NCBI GenBank assembly: GCA_947095585.1 | Contig: OX352765.1 | Coordinates: 57,934,920-57,998,919, forward strand | Reading direction: 5' to 3' | Length of the DNA stretch: 64,000 nt | From: Nephrocerus scutellatus | Taxonomy: Eukaryota; Arthropoda; Insecta; Diptera; Pipunculidae | Shown: piece by piece, positions 32,991 to 42,592 of the stretch | Position numbering within the stretch: the first letter of the stretch is position 1 | How the letters are laid out: each line of letters begins with the position of its first letter | Made by a program: the position numbers and the translations under genes | The notes under the pieces: model-generated | Databases searched by the model: none | What the model was told of the DNA's origin: nothing | Seen by the model: the letters and a program-made list of their open reading frames with translations, nothing else

Positions 32991-33356
32991 ATTATTTATA
33001 AGAACAATAGTTTTAGCAATGCATGTACTAAGAAGCCATAAAGAAAATATTTATAAGAAACTTGTATTAGAAAAAGAAACAAAACATAAATATATTTTTA
33101 TAAATTAATCAAAAGAAAATATTTATAAGAAACTTGTATTAGAAAAAAAACATAAATACATTTTTAGTGTAACAGTATAAATTAATCCAAGGAAAATATT
33201 TATTAGAAATTTGTATTTGAAAAAATAAACAATATTAGCTATATAATAATTTTAAAATAAAATAAAAGTTTCAAATTAAACAAAAATTAACATTAATATA
33301 AATTTTCAGTGTTATCAATCAGTATAAATTAATCACAGAAAAATTTATTTAATATA
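32991..33356 (+). repeat. Degenerate tandem repeats of mdg1-like 3' region
   Basis: Words such as ATTTATAAGAAACTTGTATT and AATATTTATAAG recur with 30-80 bp spacing, continuing the array cut by element E. The DNA is AT-rich with no gene. Confidence 0.7.
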
Positions 33357-33830
33357 AGTTCCCCCTTTCCCTGCTCCCCTTCTTCAGTAAGCCTACTGAT
33401 GACGCCCTGTGGTGGGGGCAGAAAACGTTTTAGGCTACCATTCTCAACCCTACACGTGTTCAGCCTGCCAAACTCTCGCGTGGCATGGCTTCGCTCTCTT
33501 TCGTAGTTCATAGGTTATAATAACCTATTCCTTTAATTAAATTCTTAATTTTTTGGAGTTCCGGGTGTGAACACACGGGTCTGTCAGGTTGCTCGGGGAT
33601 TAATTCCACCGGTCATCCAGAGGGAGACCTTGTCGAACCTCGGAAACTCTAGGCAAAGCCTTGGGGGTCGAGAGGGTGTTGACCTAGGTCTTCGCCCACT
33701 TGTACATTCAGGGCTGCTGGTAACATCGGCGCGGAAACCGGTCGATGTCGTAGGGAGCTGTCAGGCACTCAGGACTCCTTCCATAAACGATATACCGGGC
33801 AGGTCGAGAAGTACTTCATTATGTATGAAT
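33357..33830. other. GC-rich island of unknown origin
   Basis: About 470 bp of much higher GC content sits abruptly inside AT-rich repeats. It begins AAGTTCCCCCTTTCCCTGC and ends AGGTCGAGAAGTACTTC. A 99-residue plus frame (33567-33866) has no recognised domain. The flanking AT-rich repeats look continuous across it, so it is probably an insertion (SINE, retro-copied transcript or LTR fragment). I cannot assign it. Confidence 0.45.
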
Positions 33831-34073
33831 TATAAGAAATTTGCATTTAGAATAGGAAAAAAATAATAAACGAAAATATTAATAAGAAAATTGTTTTAAA
33901 AAAAAGGTAAGGAATTACAATTTAAATTAGAAAGTATCTATATGTATAAAAGCAAAACAAAAAAAAAACGTTACTAGGTTAATACATTATGATAAAAACA
34001 GATCCCAGTGTACAAATGACACAAAAACAACCTCGTAGCCCGAGATTTCCCTTTTTTTCCCACAGGAGGGTGG
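33831..34073 (+). other. mdg1-like 3' untranslated end and polypurine tract
   Basis: AT-rich, non-coding sequence leading to ACAGGAGGGTGG at 34062-34073, immediately before the TGTGAAGG start of LTR2. The purine tract marks this as the 3' internal edge of an mdg1-like element. Confidence 0.7.
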
Positions 34074-34822
34074 TGTGAAGGGATTACACCAGTGATCATT
34101 TCCTCATTTACCCATTCATTAACATTTCCATACAAATATATATATCTACTAACTCCGAACGTCGTTAATTGAATTTCTGCCTAGCGCCTAAATCAGCATA
34201 TCATCCATCCATCCATACATACCTGTATACCTCATGCATTTCCGTCGTCAATAAAAAAACAAACACACGTATCGCACATATGAACGTTTGTTCGAAATGC
34301 TCGTCATTAAAAGATGGCAAGCGTAAACCCAAACATTGTTATTGATGGTTCATGTTACATGCGCTCTGTCAGATGCATGAACTTGAAATAATAATGCTGA
34401 CACGCTGGATGCATATAGGGAATGCAAACAATGCGGCCGCAATAAAGTATGCGAGGTGATTTGGGTTCAATTATCGAAGGTCGGAAAATTTAATGGAAAT
34501 TGAAACCCAGAATTTTGTATAAAAACCCAGTTAATTTAATAAATCAGATCAGTTCTTACCTTGAAACCAACAACTCTGTCTTATTAATTAACCCTCCGGT
34601 CTACAGTGTGTTTTATTTTTACGAGCAACTCGCTCAATTTGAACACACTGTATCAGCTCGCTGTACGAGTAAAGTGGTTTACCGCTTATAGAGGCAAACG
34701 ACAGCCTAACGGCTAACGTTTTGAGTCTGAAAACAATTAAATAAATAAATATAACATAGAATAAAAGTCGGTAGTATTCAATTAAAAAGAATCGAAACAA
34801 CCATTAGTACGAAAACTTTACA
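34074..34822 (+). repeat. mdg1/412-like LTR2, complete
   Basis: This 749-bp LTR runs TGTGAAGG...CTTTACA. It has a TATA box TATAAAAA at 34518-34525 and TCAGTT at 34549-34554, about 31 bases apart, a classic TATA-plus-initiator core promoter layout. A polypurine tract lies on its left and a primer binding site on its right, so it is shared between two internal regions. Confidence 0.93.
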
Positions 34823-34837
34823 TGGCGATCCTGCCAG
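34823..34837 (+). other. Primer binding site after LTR2
   Basis: TGGCGATCCTGCCAG is identical to the site at 24690-24704. It shows that LTR2 also acts as, or once was, a 5' LTR. Confidence 0.75.
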
Positions 34838-36026
34838 TTATTAACTTATCAATAGTACCAAAACATTACACCAGTTTTGGAAGTTCCTACAAGAGCCGGG
34901 AGGCAAACACCAGTTCAGCGCCCCGTACACGCCCCAGGAGAACCCCACAGAACGAGCAAACCGCACAGTAAAGACAATGGTCGCCCAGTTTGTTGGCGAA
35001 AAACACCAGGGGTGGGACGAAGCTTCAGCGACACCTCAGGGATGAAGTACGGCGACACGGCAGCGATGAAGTACAGCGACACGGCAGCAGTATGGCACAG
35101 TGACAAGGCAGCCAGAGCGAACCATACCGTAGCGGCGAACGAGGCAGTCAAAAACCACGGACCGGATTCCCATGGCGATTTTTCACCGTCACCCTCCCGC
35201 ATAAGATGGTACGTGTTCCCAAATAGCGCAACAACACCGACTGCGGCCTTTTCTTGCTTCACTGCGCCGAGCTCTTCTTCAACGATCCAACGCGAGTGGT
35301 AAGATCCCCCGGAGGCCCTGCGTTACTTTTCGACGCAGAATTAAAACGCCGCGAGATCGCTGAAGCCATCAAAAATGTTGCTAGAGGAGAGGTACCGGAG
35401 ATTTTGTTACCATTCCAGGAAGACTGCCAAAATTCCCCGGGACGACGACTGGGCGACCTGATCGAAGGTGAGATGGATGTCCTGGAAGACCGCCAACATC
35501 CCCCGAGACGACGACTGGGCACGGTGAGTGGGGGCAAGGATGGCGAAGGAGACCAGGAACACCATCAACCATGGTCACGGGAAGTCATGGACATCGAAGA
35601 CGAGGAAAACGACAAGGCCAACAACAACAGGACAGCAGAAGAATCCTTCTCGGAGGTCTAGGCCACGGGCAACGGTGACCCTGCACCGGCCGGAAATATC
35701 ACCAACCATGGCCACAGGAAGCCATGAATAGCAGCATCAAAGAACCAAACGAAATCAACGGCAATAGTAACGAGGGATCATTTTCGGAGGTTTGGGCCAT
35801 GGGCAACGTAGAGCCACATGCGTCCTTGTTCGGCCGAGAATCTTCCCAATACTGGCCTCGAGAGGTCACTAAGGGTATTATTAAAGCCAAGAATATCAGA
35901 CAGAGAAACCAACAGATGAGTTTTGTAATCGAGACCGGCAGCAAGAGTTAAAGCAAGTTAAAGTCAAGCGGTCGGCAGAGGCAAATGTAGTCATTCTTAA
36001 CGGCAGTAAAGATGGGGGGGCGGGGT
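34838..36026 (+). pseudogene. Unrecognised gag-like region
   Basis: Three overlapping plus frames (34877-35302, 35254-35661, 35724-35951) are rich in Pro, Arg, Asp and Glu and lack a recognised fold. Short internal duplications occur: GATGAAGTAC(G/A)GCGACACGGCAGC is repeated at 35041-35090, and GGACGACGACTGGGC / GAGACGACGACTGGGC are about 76 bp apart (35439, 35505). The position between a primer site and a purine tract (GGGGGGGCGGGG at 36014-36025) fits a degraded gag. Pol is absent. Confidence 0.45.
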
Positions 36027-37340
36027 TGTAAGGAAGATTTTGGACACACAAAAAATCCTCCCTACAGTGTAACCATCTCAGCCGTCCAGGGTTCGTTAAA
36101 AATATTTGTAAATATTTCTTTCTTTACATGAAATATAAAAAAAAATTAAATTTGTTAAACATGAAATATAAAATAAATAAAATTTATTAAACATGGAATA
36201 TAACTGAAGTACTATGATTTAATATAAAATGTATTTAAGTCTTTGGAATACTTTCTTACATACAAAATATATTTAAATATTTTGAAATACGTGGTTAAAT
36301 ATAAAATACATAGTTAGTAAATACTTTGAAATACTTTCACTCACCTTAGAATAAGCACCCTGTAGGCTAAGAACAATTGTAACGGGGTTTATTTTAATAG
36401 CACTGCACCGACAACTAAATAGCAACACTCATGGCAATACACAGTGTGAGTTACATATTTACACAAGTGTGTTGCCACCGAGTTACAAAGCACAAGCATA
36501 CAAAATTACCATAACTATAAATACTAAATAATATAAAACTATGTACTACAACAACAACACGGTCATTGGGTTCAGCATGCGGACTACGAAACATACATTA
36601 CACACACACGGTATACGCATGGCGCAAGCGCAAGCAGGGACAATGTACACACACGGAAAATTACTATGCGCATGCTGGAGCAAATGAACCGTTAGGTTAA
36701 GTATAAAAAGAGGCTGCTGATCAATCAACAGTCGAGTCGTTCGTGAACCGTCGAAGGGTGTACATCTGGTAAGTCATATTATTCTAAGTTACTTTTATTG
36801 TATATATAGTTCACAGTTTCTCCTCTCCCGCGATAAGGGTTTATGAGTATTATCATAGTCTATACATAACATATAGCTTCCCCACACCCGTGGCAAGGGG
36901 TTATATGCTATCATCATTATTAACAAGAAAAGTGTTATACAGTTTGCAGCTTCCCCCACCCTTGGTAAGGGATTGCAAAACATTGTTATTTCGCTTCAGT
37001 TGTGATTTGGTTTAGCTAAAATCTTATACAGTTTAAGACTTCCCGCCACCCGTGGTAAGGGGTCGCAAACTATTGTTATTTCGCTTATATGGGAGCAGAG
37101 ATTTTATCTCTCCATTTCTGATTTAATCAGCTACGTTTTCTAGCTTGTATACTGGTTGCAACTTCCCCCTGCCCATGGTAAGGGTTTGCAATTCCACAGC
37201 CATTTATTTTTCTCGTAGGGGGCAGAGATTTTATCTGTCCACGTTTGACTTGGTTAGTTATGCTTAGTGGTACGACTCATTTTTCTGTAACGGACCCCTG
37301 GGAATCGTTACGCATACCCCAGCTATAAAACTTCATTACA
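36027..37340 (+). repeat. Long LTR (about 1.3 kb), element X
   Basis: It starts TGTAAGGAAGATTTTGG directly after a G-rich purine tract and ends near CTTCATTACA. A strong TATA box TATAAAAAG lies at 36712-36720, and the downstream GTCGTTCGTGAACCGTCG leads to a GGTAAGT word (36770) that could be a 5' splice site. The architecture parallels the LTR at 45194-46304. Only one copy is present, so the exact ends are inferred. Confidence 0.6.
36805..37215 (+). repeat. Imperfect tandem repeat in LTR X, 5 units
   Basis: Five units share the core (A/G)CTTCCC(C)(A/G)CCC(G/A)TGG(T/C)AAGGG(G)T at about 36820, 36876, 36948, 37038 and 37158. A second word, GGCAGAGATTTTATCT, appears at about 37092 and 37219. 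The units lie downstream of the TATA box. No coding potential is seen. Confidence 0.75.
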
Positions 37341-37408
37341 CATCTTACGAAAGCGGCTGCCTTAACTATACAGCCTCACTCTTCCCGCATTATGCGGTAC
37401 CCTACACC

Positions 37409-37910
37409 TCAGAACGGTTCTGACCCTAATAGCGGAGTTTCTTCTCCTTTATTAGCGAGCCTATCCACTGCTTCGTTGCCTTCTATGACGGTGTGTCCCT
37501 GAACCCAGTACAAACGCCCTTTGTTGACTTGGCTGTCTGTCATGATAGCTATTTCCTGCCTCATGTAGTTCCTTTCCAGATTAAAGTTAGCACATCTTTT
37601 GATGGCGTGTACTTCTGTCTGGAATATACTCGGGTACTGCCCCATTGCTACAGAGCACCCGAATGTATCTGGTACTTATTCTCAGATATGAATTCCTTCT
37701 TGGTGCTCATTATTACTTCAAAATTCTTTTTGAATTGGAGGTTTTGCACCATGTTATATCACGGCATATTCGCTAAGGGAGTCAGCTTGTCCAGTGGTTC
37801 GACTATTGCTCTTACCCTGCTGTCCGTGAATAACATACCTTGCTTAAACGTAACTTGGTTTCCAAGGACATCCCCACCATTTGCAGAAGCATCAATGCCT
37901 ACCTCGATAT
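37409..37910 (-). pseudogene. RNase H domain of a non-LTR element
   Basis: The minus frame has PSIFQTEVHAIKRCANFNLE, EIAIMTDSQ and LYWVQGHTVIEGNEAVDRLA: the conserved Glu, Asp and His-containing motifs of a type I RNase H. Such domains sit after RT in I-group and related elements. Upstream coding toward 37910 is degraded. It probably belongs with the RT fragment at 38551-39066 on the same strand, separated by the plus-strand fragment between them. Confidence 0.8.
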
Positions 37911-38550
37911 AATAGAAGACTTTTTTACCAGTCGAAATCTAATCCTGTCCCCTTTTACCACCTGGACCAAAGAAGTCAACCTACAACTCGACATATCGAT
38001 ACACAGCAAGACAATCCTTTAAAACTTCCAAAGATCTTGGGACATTCGATAATCTGCTGACATTTTCGACTCATTCGGGAATCATTAATAATCGAGTCAT
38101 GTCCAGAAATAAAGTCCTCAAATCGCTAGCAGACAGCACATAGGATTAAGGACAAAAAACCCTTCGTACCACATATCAAGCGATTGGCAGATCGGTCCAT
38201 AACTATGCGGCACCCATCTGGACACCTCGTCTCTGTCACACACAATAGCAGAAGTTTTAAATCTGACAGAATGTCAGAATGTTCGCATTATCACTGATTG
38301 CCACCGCATGTCACGAGCACAATTCCTACATGCCACAAACCCGATCACCCGAACTGTGACCTGCTCACTCTCAACACACTACCCAGGCATATCGGATCCG
38401 ACATTCGTATGTTCCGCGAAGAGATAAACCAATTCAACGCACATACACCTCTAGATCCAGCAGACTATAAATCAGCCCTAAATGCTATTCATCAAGCGTC
38501 AGTCAGAACCGCACTAGATGATTGCCAAAATAACATCGTGTTGGGAGGTC
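37911..38550 (+). pseudogene. Jockey-group ORF2 C-terminal fragment
   Basis: Plus-strand pieces in shifting frames include TFDNLLTFSTHSGIINNRVM, TTYQAIGRSVHNYAAPIWTP, ATNPITRT and DYKSALNAIHQASVRTALDD. This is the connection and C-terminal region that follows RT in one jockey-group lineage. Many stops are present. It interrupts or abuts minus-strand pieces of a different non-LTR element on both sides. Confidence 0.75.
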
Positions 38551-39066
38551 GCCAGCTTTTTTTTTTGCGAAAGGAACCATTGCGGTCTTTTTTGGGTTTA
38601 CCCTGAGTCCCATTTCTTGGCACCATCCGTTTTGGATTATGTCACAGAGCACTTCCCCGAATTTTCCTCTTGCTACGATGACTATATCGCCTGCGTAGCC
38701 TTGGGCATAAATTCCTGCTCCAGCTAGTCATTGAAGTAGTTCATGTACAAGGATACTCTACAAGAGGGGTGATAGTTCCCCACCTTGTGGGCATATTGTA
38801 GTGTTGAGCATAATGGTTTTATCACCGACTATAGTCTCCGCTGTTCTGGTGCCTAGCATCTCGCACAACCATTTAGTTATTGTGCTGTCTACATTTTTCT
38901 TCTCCAAAACATTTGTTATCGCCCCATGGGAAGCGTTATCGAATGCTCCTTCGATGTCAAGGAAGGCGCATAGCGCGATTTCCTTGGTGGCAAGGGACCC
39001 CTCTATACTTCCCGTCAACTCCCACAGATCTTTCTTCCCCTATATAGGTATGAATACCACCTGTTT
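38551..39066 (-). pseudogene. RT fragment of RNase H-bearing non-LTR element
   Basis: The minus strand encodes ALCAFLDIEGAFDNASHGAI (first catalytic Asp), TTICPQGGELSPLL, then QGYAGDIVIVARGKFGE and GLRVNPKKTAMVPF. The catalytic box reads YAGD (38686-38697) rather than Y/FADD, so one metal-binding Asp is lost. It pairs with the RNase H at 37409-37910. Confidence 0.8.
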
Positions 39067-39945
39067 ATGATGCGATGATCAAACCAACAAACATCATCAC
39101 GATGACGACTAAAAGAAGCCAAATTAAGAAAATTAGAATAATAATTCATGATAATTTAAAGTTATACTTTTCTGTATTTTGTTAATTTATATTTGATATT
39201 ATTGATTGACGTGTCAAGGGACGTCAGTTTACTTGTCATTTGCTCACTTGCTTTAATATAATTAGTACTCATAACGCATTGTCTGTATGTAATAGAATTC
39301 ACTATAATTAGTACACATAATGAATTGTATTTATGTAATATATTTCACACTAGACCTTTTTTATATGATGGAGGAATTAAATCTTTTTCTTCTTTGGCTT
39401 TTTCACTTTGTAATTTGTAATAACCACCATAGCGATAGCATTCACGTTCACAGCAGCGAATTTATTTGTTGATGATTGTAAAAATACAAAGTTACAACTT
39501 AAGAAGAATTTTATTTGGGTCCTTTTTAAAAGTACAAGAAAGTAAAGTATACATTGTAAAGTATATTACAATAAAATATATTACAAAGTGTATTGCACCA
39601 TCGGTCTGAGCCAAGTTTTTTTTATTAATTAGATAGTGGAACACGACCACTTGGTACAGAATATTGGCCTTCGCGCTGGATAACGACACCAAAACCAAAC
39701 CAGCGAACTAAATTTACCGAAACCAGAACCGCGATTCAAATTAGGAGCATACAACCCAGCCGGACAGCTAAATATTTTTGATAAGGAAACCACATTGAAA
39801 ACATAACCGGATTGTTAAAAACCGCAAGTATAAAGATTTATTTATACATTGAACAAAAAATCCACAAATATACCTATTATTGAACAATAAATACACAAAT
39901 ATATTATTAAACAATAAATACATAATATTACATATTGTTACGAAA
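39067..39945. other. Non-coding AT-rich stretch with short repeats
   Basis: No gene is recognised. A two-unit repeat (TATAATTAGTAC(T/A)CATAA, units about 47 bp, 39257-39349) and a shorter repeat with AACAATAAATACA (39884-39920) are visible. 39650-39760 is less AT-rich but has no recognisable domain. Confidence 0.6.
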
Positions 39946-40494
39946 AGAAGTTAGTAGCGGATACGAGTATAATAGAATTAGAATCCTAAAATGTAAATAC
40001 TGCATACTAAAAATAAGCACCTTTATGTAGCATACCTTTAGGCTGTAAGACTATAGATTTTTTGAAATTTGAAATGTAACCGCCTGCAGGTTGAATCATT
40101 ATGTACTGTTCAAAAATGTAGTCAAACCGGTTTTTGCGGTTTGCCCGGTTTTTGTAAAAGAACATGATTAAACATGTAGTTTATTTTTAGAAGATGACTC
40201 ATTGCATATAAGTATCGTTAGTTGTAAATAAGGGAATAAGGCTACAATGTTTTGGTATTTTCTCAATATTTCTGTCTATAATATTGAAAGTTTCTGGCAG
40301 CTTTTTAAAGAGTATAAATGGTTGCGTTCACTGCAGAAAATTCATTAGTTAATTGGAATTTAACCAGTGCAAATTGTGAACTTGTGTTATTTTTACTGTT
40401 TGTGAATTAAAGTTGTTATTTGTAAACTAATAAACTTGTGTTGTGTTTTATTTGCAAAATACTTTACGAACTCGAAAGCCTGAATTTCGTAACA
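39946..40494 (+). repeat. mdg3-like element M, 5' LTR
   Basis: This 549-bp LTR runs TGTTACGAAA...TTTCGTAACA with perfect 10-bp terminal inversion. It has a TATA box TATAAAT at 40313 and an initiator-like TCATTAG 30 bases on. The left flank is ATAT. The same family occurs as a truncated 3' LTR (50109), a solo LTR (56375-57110) and an LTR with PBS (59597-60321). Confidence 0.93.
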
Positions 40495-40496
40495 AT

Positions 40497-40512
40497 TGGT
40501 GATAGAAGTGGG
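40497..40512 (+). other. Primer binding site, tRNA-Leu type (element M)
   Basis: TGGTGATAGAAGTGGG matches the TGGTGTCAGAAGTGGG type, complementary to a tRNA-Leu 3' end, with two changes. The homologous site at 60324 reads TGGTGTCAGAAGTGAG. mdg3/blastopia-type elements use this primer. Confidence 0.82.
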
Positions 40513-40679
40513 ATTTAGCAAATCGTGTAAATTGAGAGACAATAACATTTTGCAAATTGTGAGACAGTAAAATTTTGCAAATCGTTGGACAATAAATAAA
40601 TTAATGGAGATTTTCCAAGCCTTGAGACAGCAAATAAATTAAGTGAAATTTTACAAACCGATAAACAATAAATAATAAA

Positions 40680-42175
40680 ATGGAAAGTGCAGTGAACATT
40701 TAATCCTATAATTCCCAGGAGCTTAAAAAAGCGCTTGGAAGACGAGGTCTAAGCACCGCTGAAAATAAGCAAGGGTTATTTCTCCCTTTACAAGTAGTCT
40801 TCAAAGGGGGAAAGCAGCAAACCGGGGAAGTATTTTAAATTGAGACGGAGTTAGTGGAGCGAAAAACGGATACTTCGGAAGATAAAGAAGCACCAAACAT
40901 GGAAACGATGTTTAATGCTCTAATGCACCAAATGAAGCAGCAAAGTGAAAAATCGCGGCAACGGAGTCAAGAGTTAAGAAAAGATTTGAATTTTCAAATT
41001 ATCCAAAAATTGGATCAGCAAAATCATTAGTTAAATTCCAAACTGACCGAAAAGTTTGAACAGCAAATTCAACAATCGCAGAAACAAAGCCAGGAACTGA
41101 AGCAGGAATTTACTCGGCAAACCCAAGAAGTAAACTCCAAATTTGATCAGCAAAATCAAAAGCAGGATGTTATTCGAGAAAAGTTAAGATGTGAGAGGAG
41201 TGAAATTCAAGCAACAATTCAAGAAGAAGTAAAATCTTTTGAGACGAATATGACAGGAAAGATTAGTGGTCTGCAAGGCAAAATTAAAGAGTTTGAGACC
41301 CGGTTGGACTGTCGAACCCAGTTCTCCACAGGAAACGGGCAAATAACCCAGTACCAGAGTTATTCCCGAATTTTCTAGTTACCAGAAAGGAAATTTGTAG
41401 CCACCTGCGTTCGATGGCGACACAGCTTTAGAAAATTTCATAGTCTAGGTTGCACCTACTGTACAACACAATGGATGGAGTGCTGAAGAGCAACTAAATT
41501 CTCTAATCCGGGCGTTGAGGGGCAAGGCCGCTGACGTACTACAAATGATTCCAAATGCTGAGATGAGTTCCGGAAGAATATTGAAAGAGTTGGAGTTGCG
41601 TTATGGACAGTCTAACACCCAGGAGTTAAGCAAAATACAGCTCCAGGCGAAGAAACAACAGCGAGGAGAAGGACTTCAAGAGTTAGAGTGGGAAATAATT
41701 AAGCTAGCACGACAAGCCTATTGTGTCGTTCCGGCTGGTATCTTGGACGGATTGGCAGTGGATGCGTTCATCAATGCTATTCGAGATGAACAGTTGAAGC
41801 TTCATTTGAGGACAACAGCCAGAGGAAAGTCGATGAATGAAGTGTTGGCATACGAAGCAGCTAGAGCCAGTTTGTCTACTGAGTTGGTTAGATTGCGCAA
41901 GTTGGAAACTGAGGACATCACACAAATAGAAGCCCTTATTGATGAGAAGATTAGAAAATCAAAGACTGGACGCTTCCAGAACGACAGGAATTTCACATCA
42001 AATTCTCTTTCAAGAAACCTGGACATATCATCCGCGCCTGCAAGGAACCTTGGTCTTGACCAGTACAACCTACATTACAGCCTGTGAATCGTGTTAAGAT
42101 GCAGATAGGTGCATCACCGATGAATGAGGTGCAGCAGCCAGCTTACCTCGTTGCTGCAGTCCAGAAAAACTAAGT
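40680..42175 (+). pseudogene. gag: Element M Gag with SAP-like N-terminus, coiled coil and capsid
   Basis: The ATG at 40680 meets a stop at codon 8. Beyond it the same frame reads QELKKALGRRGLSTAENKQG (40716-40790), which fits the SAP motif (a helix-extended-helix DNA-binding fold). A Gln/Lys-rich coiled-coil-like region (40920-41280) has repeated QQ(I/N)QQSQ and KFDQQNQ words and a stop near 41028. The capsid-like core (41515-42087, in another frame) includes MIPNAEMSSGRILKELELRY. A half zinc knuckle (KPGHIIRACKEP) appears in an overlapping frame near 42010, so a frameshift lies there. Confidence 0.82.
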
Positions 42176-42202
42176 TACACCAGCTTTACGGGGCGTAAGC
42201 TG

Positions 42203-42592
42203 GTGAAGAGGGGAGAGAGCCCCAGTATCACGGTGAACATTGCCAAGCTGGGAAAGGACAGCAACAGCTTGGTTGTTAGTGGTGTGTTAGAAGGAAAACC
42301 AAGTACGTTTACCTTGGATACAGGAGCTTCCAGATCAGTTGTAAATCCGAAAGTAGTGTCCAAAGGTCATGTGGAAAAAGTATTTCGTTATAATTTGAGG
42401 ACAGCGACAGGTGAAGTTGCAGCAATTAGAGGAGAGTGCTCCTATAGTGTCATGTTTGGAGGAATACGGTTTTCTCATCGGTTTATTGTTACCAGCATTA
42501 CAGATGAATGGGCTTGGATTTCACGATAGAGCACGGGATGTCCCTTAATCTTAAGAACCATGTGTTAAAATGGTGTAATGTGGAAGTACCTC
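42203..42592 (+). pseudogene. Element M protease
   Basis: The frame gives STFTLDTGASRSVVNPKVVS, with the catalytic Asp at 42317-42319, then GGIRFSHRFIVTSITDEW. A frameshift near 42520 follows and the domain end DFTIEHGMSLNLKNHVLKW appears in the next frame. The active-site triad is intact at sequence level. Confidence 0.87.

Noticed and set aside
34915..35578. Minus-strand frames over the gag-like region
   Set aside because: No recognised motifs. The direction of the flanking primer site and purine tract supports the plus strand.
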